This document shows positions 12,601 through 24,600 of a DNA stretch of 64,000 nucleotides, in pieces. The translations under genes were made by a program, and so were the position numbers. Under the pieces are notes generated by a model. That model was not told the DNA's origin. It made no database searches and saw only the letters and a program-made list of their open reading frames with translations. The stretch is taken from NCBI RefSeq assembly GCF_020184175.1, contig NC_065533.1, positions 4,548,695 through 4,612,694 on the forward strand, given 5' to 3'. Numbering within the stretch: position 1 is the stretch's first letter; each line of letters opens with the position of its first letter. This DNA is from Aphis gossypii. Its lineage: Eukaryota > Arthropoda > Insecta > Hemiptera > Aphididae.

Positions 12601-15600
12601 CATTGATACATTTTAATTACTTTTTTTAATTTTAATTATTATAATCAAAGTACTAAAATTTAATGCCAATGATTGAAAAACATTTTTTAAGATGGATGTA
12701 TTTCCATAAATATAAATTCGCGATTTCTGAAAGAAAAAGAAATTATTTCTATGTCTATGAGTGTTTTATGATTCATAATCAGTAATAACTAATAAGATAT
12801 TTAAATCCTAATTCCTGAACCTAGTGAATAAATTAAACTTGAAATAACACATTTTTATGACAGTATTATTGGTACCTAAATAATTATTACAGTTTTGCAA
12901 CTATGTGTATTAATATGTATATTTATCATATATATAGTTAAATCTAACCTAACTATGTACATAATTTATGTACCAACTTCAATTTTATGTGACTTAATCC
13001 TAATTTTAAATGTTAAAAGTATAAGTTATCCTCTAATATTATGTTATATTTTAGATTTTTACAACTCCCCTCTTACTGTACATGGTGGTGTTACTTAATT
13101 TCTTCTCCTTTTTTTATTGATAATACATAATATTTTACTTGTTTTATACAATCATGTAATAGAAGTCTCCATACATTATATCCAATATCATTATTATTTA
13201 ATTGTTATAATTTAAGTTTCATAATTCTGCAGTTTTAATTAATTTACCAGTTTGATAATAAAATGTAATTGTAGTGAATAATTAAAAAGAATACTAGGCT
13301 TGACAAACAAACATAATTGTTTTGAATTTTATTTGTTGTAATTAATTCAGATTTAGCAGAAAATTAGAATTAGAAGAAAAAGATTACATAGATAATTTTA
13401 ACGTATCTGAAATAGATTTTTTTACTGCAAACATACTTCAATGATAGATTTAACTATTTAATAGAAATTATAATGCTACTTATCAAATCAAATTAATGTT
13501 CAGTGTTTTGAATTCACATTGGTTTCACAAAAAGCTTTAAATGCTTTTTGGTCAATAAAAGTTGTTATGGAAAAGATGTGTATATTTATGATTTATTAAT
13601 AAACCAACAATAATGAAAACACCTCCATACAATTTTACATACATATTTACATATATACATATTTTACCATTATTTGAATTAGATATTATTCCTAAAACAA
13701 ATAAATTTGGATTATACAGTTAATACAAATACTTTTTCTTTTACAAATAATATGAATCTTATTATAATATTATAAATTTACTTTAAAGGTCAAAATTCTC
13801 GTGGATCTAAAAAATATCGAAAACCTAAACAAAAGGATTTTAACTCTACTCAATTAATTGATGAAGAACATTGGAGTAGAAACAACAAATATGATGGAGA
13901 TTTATTTTTAGAAAGCAATTATCGTAAACATTTAAGTCGACATGCTAACAAGTTGGTTATTGTTTATGTATTTTCAATTCTAATTTATTAATTTTATTTT
14001 GTATTACAGGGTTTTATTACGAATACGTATGTTGTATTACATTAAAAGTGATATTGTTGGTGAATTTGCTCAACAAGTTGCTGAAGGTGTTCATGTCAGG
14101 TCAGTTAATTATACTTAGAATTAATTAGAAAAATAAGAAAATTAAATAAATTTTTAACATTTTGATTAAATATGTTCTAAACAAGAGTAAGTGTAAGTCT
14201 CATTTAGAGTAATTTGCATTTAATTCAATTTATTTAATAAATAATAATATTCTAATGATATTTTGGATAATGTAAAAACTATATTATTCAAACCAGAGTT
14301 GAGAAGAACATTAAAAATAATAGAGCATTATTAATTATTTATTTTTAAATATATTTTAATAGTTTATAACTTAGTATACATGTTTTTATTCCTTTCCTTT
14401 TTAGTGCATTACCCATTAATACGCCAATTTGTGACTTAACTCCTGCTCCTTGGTGGGACCGAGACGCAGATCGTTCACTTTTAGTAGGCACATATAAACA
14501 TGGTTTTGAGTCATACAACCAAATGAGAAGTGATCCAGCTTTAAGTTTTCTAGCCAAATGCGGTCCACCTACACTGTATGTATTTATATATTCTGTTGTG
14601 TAGTTTAATATATTTGAATGACCAATAAGTATAATATTCCTTTGTTTGATGTATGTTAAAATACTTTTAATTTATTTATTAGTGAAGAAAAAGAAACAGC
14701 AATAACAAAATTCAATGATGTTGAAGAAGGTGCTGAACTACCATTAAACTCTGAAGAAGTATCATCAGAGCCACCAACTCCTTTAGCAACTGAAGATAAT
14801 GCTTTAAGTATAGCACCACCAACTCCAACATCTACAACAGATGAATACATATGGCCTTCAATTGGTGATCTTAACAATAGGGTGAGACGATTAATAAGTA
14901 CCTGCCAGAGAAACTTTAAAAAAGAAGAACAAAAGCTGGTGCAAAAAGCCAAGGTTAGTAATTTAAAGTACCTAATAGTATTTAGATGACATAGTCAAGA
15001 TTTACCAATTAAAAAATATTCTATCTAGGGAACTATTCTATCCTATTTTAAATTTACAAAATTGTCTTAAGTGTTAATCAAGCATTTATGCCTTAAATAT
15101 TTAGCTAATAACCCTAGATATGCTGGCTAAGAAAGTTTTCAATTATTTTATATTTATATTAAGTAAATATTCAAAATTGATAGGTTAGAATAGGAATACT
15201 ATTTTTATTACTACTGTGAATTCTGGAACTCCAAAATTGGTATTTGTTTCTATGCAGGATGTGACCATGTATAAATATGATCTCGGATCGCCGAGATCTT
15301 TGATGGATTCCATCAGTTCATCACAGGCATTGCCGGTAAATCTTTTTGTGTGTGTCTTGTGAATATTCTATATTATTATTTTTTTTGTTTTCGTTTTTAT
15401 TTGATTTTCATTTGAACCTTTCATTCAGCATGACACATAGATTAAAATATTTTTAAATATTTGTTTTGTGTTTCATTATGATTTATTGATCAGTCACCAA
15501 TTAATAAATTTAATTTATAAAACTATTATTTTTGTAAGTATAATTACTACCTACATTTTAAATAGGAAGGACAATTTGAATATAAGTTAAAAAAATTAAA

Positions 15601-18600
15601 TCATAGTTTGGTTCAGTATTTTTTGGGTGTATTTAATATTACATTTTAGAAACCTCATGGTAGTTGGTGGTTTTGGTGCAGGTTATTTTTTCATGAAGTA
15701 AGAAGATGGAAAATTAATCTTTGAATTTATCATAATATATCTTCAACAATTTAAATTTGTTGGTCAACTGTCATGCACATTTGTGGTACACCTATTAAAA
15801 GTATATATTGTTCAGAATACAATACAAAAATTGAAAAATAACTGTTCAGGACACACCTAAAAATATATTTTATTTTACTAGTATGTGGTCACGCTATATT
15901 TAATAATTTGTTATTTTTCATTTAATTGTATTAATTATTCCCTTATTCCAAGGAACCAAAATTAACTTTGAATTAATTTACTTAAAATAACTCGTAATTT
16001 TAAATCTGAAAATGTGTATGATTTGGGTTATATAAAGGCATAAATGTCTGTATAAATATTATGTTTTCTTTGCGTTGGTTTCATGTGTGTGAATGATGTG
16101 GTAGTATTATTGATATGGCCTTGTGTGTCGTTGAATTACATTTTTATTTTTGTATATATATACACGCGTGCACACACACATAATATATTTTGACTATTTT
16201 ATGTATAAATAAAGTTAATTTGAAATTCCATGTCAATAATTATAAATTTATCAACAATTTTTATTTTGAAAATTTCAGTATTTTTAAAATTTAAATAAAT
16301 AACAAATTTAAATTTAAATATTAATTATTAAGTAGTTCATAAAAAAAAATAAAGTTTGAGAAATATAGACATACGTTCTTATGTTATTCCTTGGAATATC
16401 TCATAAATTAAATTTTTTCCTCCTCATTGTTATAAAATTAAATAATAGTTATTAGTTATTACTTATTACTGGGTACTAACTTGATAAATTTTTGTGTTTT
16501 CTGTACCTTATGAATACTGCATTTTTTAAAATTTAAATTTATATTATTTTTATTAACCACAAAAGTTGTGTGTGTTATTGGTAGTTGACTTGACTGATGA
16601 AATTTCTTTTTTTATGGTAAAAAAACAATACACATTCATAAAAGCTAAAAAATTTACATAGAACTTTATATTATTATTTATATCACAATATTGATCTATT
16701 GCTAAGTACAAATTACTTGAATGTTTCTACATATTTTGTTTCCATGTATACACTATGTCATGTAGCTCGTGTTAAATATACTTATAAAAATTCATTAAAA
16801 TAATTGATACAACTTAGACATTTTTTTTAATTTCTATAATGAGATTAATTACTGCCTTCCTACTTGATGGATTTATTTTTTATTTTTTTATTTACATAGA
16901 CAATTAATGTATTTAGAAAGCTTTTACACGTGTAGTTGGGCGGCTAACACCTTTTTAAAGTTATTTTATAATTTAATATTTATTGAACAATTATTTAACT
17001 AGATATATCTAGTTGTTTGATAGATTTCTGTAGATGATTTGATTTCTTAAGCTAAAATATAATGTTATGGTTTTATGTGAAATATCCGTTAAGTATAATA
17101 TTATAGTATAGTAGATCTGTTGACGTAGATTATGTCTAGTTGCATGGATGTTTGTGTGTTCGTAGCTAGGAGAATCAACGTGCGCAGCGACGTCAGGTAC
17201 AGCCCAATTATCAGGAGACGTTGCCAGCCTCCTTGGTACGGGACAGCCCGGATGGGACTGGCAACAACTGGCCATGTATCTTTGGGTTCGTATCTGAGTT
17301 CATCAAAATTACTTGCTGGTCAACAAATAAAATGGATTTGCACTAATACTAATAGTTATGGAATGGATTTGCTTTTTAATAATTAATGTTAAAAAGTGGT
17401 AAATTTTATCATGGGACTTACTTTTAAAAATAATTTACCTATTAACATTATTTACATGATAAAAATGAAAACTAATTTCAAAATAGAATTATTTCTTACA
17501 ATTTTGTTGGTGAATAAATTGTAATAATTTACCCATAACATAAGAATATCAAAAAAAAAAATTATTTTTCTAGCCAGCTGAAGAATAATCTTATTAATTT
17601 CCTATTCAAATTTTTCAATAATATCTAATAACAATTCCAAACCAATTGTATGTATAATATTATGTTGGTATATCCATTATTATTGTATAATATAAATTAT
17701 AACCCAATTTGTCTTTTACGTTTAACAAATATGTAAAATAGTAAATTTATGTTAAGCAGTACACGTTTAAATTGCTAACTTAATATTAAAGTGAATTAAC
17801 CAATTATTTAATTCAAAAATAGTATTGTCAGTTCTGACGAAAATTGTTTTCTGATGTACTTTTATTTAAAGGTGATTTATGAGGGTAAAAAATATTTAGA
17901 GCAGAACAGGCTGTTTTCTTACCTTTCAATTAGATTGTGTGTTACTCTGATATAAATACTAACAAAATTTGAGCAGCTGATCTTAACTTTGCTATATCCA
18001 TTTTTAAGACAAATACAACAAATTTGATATGCTCTTATGTATAAAAAATAAACATTTCATTTCACAATATTAGCAGTTTATACAATAATATTGCTAAAAA
18101 TAGATAATAGAAGTCCTTTGTTCTACGAATAGTGTGAAAAAAGAAATAAGAGGAATTTACTTTAGGCTAGATAGGCTTTTATTGGAAAATAATTGAGTTA
18201 AAAATATATATTCTGTTGTAATTAGTATTAATGTAATATAATCCATTAATTTGAAATTCTCTATCAAAATTAAAAATACACTCAAAATTTTATATTTTTA
18301 ATATTCCTCGTGTCAATGTATATTTAATAATGCAATTTTGTTAATATCATATTTTATGATAAAAATGTTGATTCGTCTATTATTAAATGATAATACTTCT
18401 TCAGCATGCTTAATGCTTGAGAAATAATTTCATTTTCTATATTATTTTAATCTATAGTAATGAATTACTATTCATTTATATTTTATGGAATACATACATA
18501 TTATAATTTTGATTAGTGATATTATATTTTCCATAATAAGTATAATATTATTACTACATATTTAATAATTGTAAGTGGTTATCATTTATTAGTTGATTGT

Positions 18601-21600
18601 GTGTTGATATACATTACAACTTTAATTATTTTATAATTACTATCTTAAATAATACCAAGGCTATTATTTTTAATTTAGTTTTAATTTTTATTATTATTAT
18701 GATTATACAAGTTCTCAATTTATATTTATTTAATTACAAATTGTATGTTCTAATAACACAAAAAAATTGATCTTTAAATACTAAAGTTATTCATACATAT
18801 ATCATATAATTGTTTTTAGTTAGTATCTCATACTATTGCATATAAATAAATATGCATTTAAAATATTGAATTCAATTTCTTATTAGTTATCATTGCAAGA
18901 CTCATAGTGTTTAAGTTAAATGTGTAATGTTATATTTATTGTATTCATTTACTAATGTATTAATATTAAAAAAGAAATGAAGTGAGTACTGATAGTAATT
19001 GTTTGGGACAACTCTGCATGTGGAAAAAAATCTTGTATAATTATAGATACAAACATTCTATGTTTAATTTAATTTAAATTGTTCATGACCCATAAGTTAA
19101 TAGATTAGAAATTTCTTGTATATTGATGATCAAAAAATCTTAAGTGTACTTCATACAGTATTTTTTTTATGTTCTTACATACTTATAATATATTAAATAT
19201 AAGCTTGATTTTAACGCTTGATGCTTATGTGTGTATTATCTTAGTTTGCTTTTCTTGACTGTATAAATTAATATGAGCACTTAATCAATAGAGCATGGAT
19301 ATTGTTTGTTATAGTTTTTTAATATCAATTTATTAATAATCATTTAAATGAATGAATATTAAACATACTTGAATTTATTCACTAAATATAATATTTAACT
19401 TACATTTTTTGGTATTTCTATTGTAAAACATTTATTTGAACATTAACTAATTTTATGATTTTTTTATTATTATTTTGTTTTACATAGAAGGTGGAAAGAC
19501 GAGAAAAATATGAACAATTTGTAAGAGAACGTGAACGTCAAAGACTTGAAATTAGTCAGAAAAAGTGGACACGTAAAGAAGAACAAGAATTTTATAGAGC
19601 TGTAACTGCTTATGGTGTAGATTATGACAGGTAATATAGTAATATTTAATACTGATTTATAAATTTATAAAAAATATTTAATTTTTTTGATTTATTACAT
19701 TAATAATTTATGTATTTTAGGGTTTCAAAGACTTATAATTGGACTAAATTTAAGAGTGTTGCTAGATTAGAAAAGAAATATGATGATACTTTAACAGAAT
19801 ATTTCCGCTCGTTTTATGCAATGTGTAAACGTTTATGTGGTCAAACATTAACCGAAGAAGAAGGTAATATTAATCATAATATTAATGTTAAATGTTTTTG
19901 TTTTGTTTCTTAAATATTATTTGCTTATTATCATAATAAATGATTTTTAGAACTATGTGATTTCCCTATGGAAATGATAAATGAAGAACGAGCTCGGCGA
20001 GCACTTGATCGTATTAATTTAATTGTGAAAATAAGAGAAGAAACACTGAATCATCCACGTCTAGACGAACGTTTAAAAGGTTGTCAAATATCTGCTGATG
20101 TACCTGATTGGTGGCAACCGGGAAAACATGATAAAGACTTACTTATCGGAGTTTCTAAGTAATTATTTCACATAAGACATAATAGAATTTCAAAGAACGC
20201 GTTTTTTTTAATTTATATTAATTATATTGTTATTATTATAGGCATGGTTTAGGAAGAACAGATTTTTATATTCTTAATGACCCTGAATTATCATTCCGAG
20301 AAATTGTTCAAAAAAGTCTGTTATCAGCTGTATCTGGATCATTTACCACAGAAATGCTCGAAGCAGCTAAATTGGAAACAACAAAAACAGAAGCAGCTAA
20401 ATTAGATACAACCAAAATGGATGCAGCTAAATTAGATGCAACCAAAGTGGAAGCAGCAAAATTGGATGCTGCCAAAACAGAAACTACTAAAACAGATGCT
20501 AAATTAGATGTTGATAAAACAGATGCTAAAATAGACGTTGTTAAAACAGAATCTGTTAAAATAGAATCAACAATTGAAATTATTAACTCTGAAGTACCAA
20601 AATCTGAAACTTCCAAGACTGAAAAAATAGATTCGGAAATAAAAATAGAATCAGTTGAACTACAAGAAACTGAAGAAGAAGAAAAAGTTGAAACCAATGA
20701 ATCAACTTCTGATAAAATTGAGTCAACTAAAACTGAAGTTATTACTACTGATACAAATGGAGATGTTGAGAATAACTCCAATGAAAAAGAAGAAATACCC
20801 TCAAATGAGGAACCTAAGGAACAGATGGATGTGGATAATGAAGAAAATAAAATACCAGACATTTCTGATAATAATTGTGAAGTAGAAAAGGTATCTGATA
20901 TTCCAGCTGAGCAAATTAATGATAAATCTTCTGATGAAATAGCTGATCAACAAAATGAAATTGAAAAGTCAGAAAATACCATGAGTGTAGAGAATAAAGA
21001 GACTGAGGTAAAAGAAAAAGATGAATCACCAAAAAATGAAGAAGAAAATATTGTTAAAATTGACGATGTTGAATCTAAAATTGAAACTAATAAAATTGTG
21101 ACCGATGAGGCTCTTTCAGACACAAATAGTAAATCTGATACTAAAATTACCGAACCCACTCTAAAATCTAAAGAATGTGCATCATCTGTCGAGAGTGTAG
21201 ATAGATTAAAAGCTATGTTTCCAGAACTGGAAGTTGTACACAAGGATGTAGCTAGTCCGACCATTGATAAATTACCAGCGCATAAGCCTCTACAACAGAT
21301 TGATCAAACCATTGCTCACCTCTTAGCTACAAGCTATCAAAACCCTATTAAATGGCCTAAAGTAAGTTCATAAAGGACGCAAAATATTTATTTAATTTAA
21401 ATTTTTTCAAATGAATTTTTGTGTTTAATTTATTCGTTTTTATTAATTAATAGGAACATGCCCTAGTAGTCCGCTTACAGCATATAGTTGAATGTGTTGA
21501 AACAGGCGAATGGCCTGTGAGCAAGAAATTTTCTGCTTATGCTCAAAATCCAACTATCTGTGGAATGGGACTAGAAGAAACTGATATAACTGTTTCAAAA

Positions 21601-24600
21601 AGAGATGTTGGAGTATCTCACGATCATTTAAGTTTATCCGATATCCATAATGAACATTCAAGTTTAAAAGCCAATAACATTATGGCTCATTCAAATCCTA
21701 ATTTGAAACGTAAACGTCACATTGCTATTGATGTAGAGACTGAACGAGGTACTTTAATTTTTTAACTTTCATAAATTATACTTGTATAGTGTATAGTGTA
21801 CTTATACATATTTAAATTGTTACAGCTAAATTGCATGCATTGTTAAATACTAATTCTATCCCAGCTCATCCAATCAAACATTCTCCAGCTCCTATGTGGG
21901 AACAAACAGATGAATCACTCTCTGAGGATTCAAGGTTAGATTTTAATTTTTATATATTATTAGTAATTATATTATAATATGTTTATTATTTATTTATAGA
22001 CGTTCGACTCCAGTCACTCCACAACTTATTCAGCCTCCACCTGCTCACCAACAGTCTCATAATACACCTTCACGATTAATGAATATGGGATATGATCTTA
22101 AAGTGTTAAACAATCCAAAACCTCCTACTACTGTTGCTGCTACAACACAATCTACTGGGCCTATGGATTTATCTTCTGGGTATGTAATTAATATCAAATG
22201 ACACTTACATTATAATAAACTGTTATTAAAATAATATTCTTATTGTAACTAAGATCATTTTATAATAACAAAAAAAACAATAATGATTTTTAATATTTTC
22301 TTTTTCTTTTTGAATTAGTGGTGGTACGCAAGCCGGATGCATGGATTTGAGTTCAGGTCCTAGAACTCCATCTGTGTCCATTAATGAGGCTCAAGATTTT
22401 TCAATGCCATTTAAAAATAAACCAGTTCAAAATATAACTCAAACACCTACACCACCAAAAAGCAAATTAGATGACATGTTAAACAAACTAATGCAAAAAA
22501 AAAATTGTGTACGCACACCACGCGTAAGTTAATAATTATTAATAACTAATTATTTTTAATTACATTATTTTATTTTCATCTTTAGGCTGCTGATGAACCT
22601 GTAGTTGGAAAAGAAATGAAACGCCGTAAACTAGATGAAATTGTTTTTGGTCTCTCTGCTGCCAAAGAACAGCAATCAGGACCTTCGTCGGAACAGAAAA
22701 AGCATTTAGCATCAACTTCAACTTCCCATAATTATCCAACACCTTCAAATAAATCACAACAAAATATGACACAACAAATAGGAGCAGCTCACAGACAATC
22801 TAGTAAATTAGATCCACTTGCAGCATATTTATCTTCACAAGTCCATGAACAACAAACCAGTTTACTTAAACAACATACAACTTTACAACAGCAGCTTGCT
22901 CAACAGCAACAGGTAATACTAATTAATACATTTTCTAAATTTTAGTACTTACAAATTATTTTTCATTTATCACTGCCAGGTGTTAAAAATGTCACAAGCA
23001 TCAAGTGTATCGTCTGTATCTCAAACACAACGTAAAATGTATGAAGCAATGATGGATAGTATGGCAAAGAGTACTGCAGAATACTCAGGAAAACTAAATG
23101 CTTCATCGTTTTCTCAAGAATCCAAAGTATTATTATTATATTCCTTAATGTATTAATTATTAAATAAATAATTGTATGTTAAAATAATCCTTTGTTTAGG
23201 TTAATAAATGGTTAGCTGAACAAAATGCGTTGATGACTGACCAACAAATGTCTGCAGACTTCTTATCAGTTCCAAGAAGAAGACGGCCAAGGGTAGATCC
23301 AACATTATTGGATTGGAAAAAATTAACTGGGGAAGAAAATGTATCTGTTATAAATAGAACAACAGGGAAGAAGGTATAGTTTATAATATCAATGCATTTA
23401 TTATTTTTTCTATTAAATTTATTCTTTTTTTTTTTTTTTTAATATTAGTATTAATAAATTACATTTATTATTATTTTTATAGTTAACTGGTACAAAAGCT
23501 CCCCAGTTAAAAAGAATTGGACAATGGTTACTTGAAAATCCAGCCTATGATGTAGATCCTAAATGGGCAGACTTAGTTAAGGAGCGTGGTAACCTTACTC
23601 ATGATTTACAAAAACGTTTACCTCAAACAGAACGCAAAAAAGGCCCTGGTCGACCACCAATGCAAACTGGTGAAAATCCATCAAGTCAATCTTTATCATC
23701 TAATCAACCTTCAACATCAATGGCGCCAAATCTTTCTTTCCCATCATTAGCATCAGCAGGCCTTGGTGGATTAAATCCATCTACTTTGTTATCAAGTTTG
23801 TCTATGGGAAATTTTGATCCTAAAAACAATCCTTTGCTTATGCCGTTTAGTGGATTGCCTAATATTGGTGCTTTAGGAGGTATGGGAGGATTGAGTAATA
23901 TGAATTTAACTAATTCTTTATTTGCCAATCTCGCTGGTCTAGGCCTCCCTGGCCTGGCTGGTATGGATCCATCAAGTATGAATGACAATTCTCATTCAAC
24001 ACAAAGTCCACAGTCCAACTCTAAGTCTTCTAAATCCAGGAAATCTGATTCCAATACTAAAAATATTCCATCTTCATCAGCTAATGTACCTTCAAGTATG
24101 CCGGGTTCATTGCCGTTTTTCTTCCCAAATCCTAGTTTGTTATATACACCTTTGGGTTTGGGTGGATTAAATCCATTTTCATTGCAACCAGGAGCTATAT
24201 CGTCTGCATACGATAGTCTCTCACTGTTGAACGGTAGTTTAAATGTTTCATCGCCTAATACATCTCAAAACTCACTATCTCGTCATAAAACATCAAGTAG
24301 TCGAGGTCAAAATTCTAATGTTAGCACTGTTACATCATCTAGCCAACGACAACCAAGAACCAGTACACATCATCTACCATCACCGACTCAAAGTTCCACA
24401 GATCTTCTTGAGAATTTAACACGTGCTGGACGCAATTTACCACCCCCAGATTTATCAAAGAATCGTAATTCAAGAGATGTTGACAATTTACGTTCTCTTA
24501 TGTCAAGTATGCCACCGTTTAATGTACTAGCAGCGGGAGCTTTGGCAAGTGGTAGTGACTCAAAGAAAACTAGAGAACAAGAGATGAGAGAAGCCCTTGA

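Noticed and set aside
12069..13098. Open stretches in intron 22
   Set aside because: Hydrophobic translations of AT-rich intron DNA; exons 22 and 23 join in phase without them.
20308..21264. Long minus-strand open stretches (20308-20862, 20947-21264)
   Set aside because: Antisense to the repetitive Lys/Thr/Glu-rich exon 31; Ser/Val-rich translations are the mirror of that bias.
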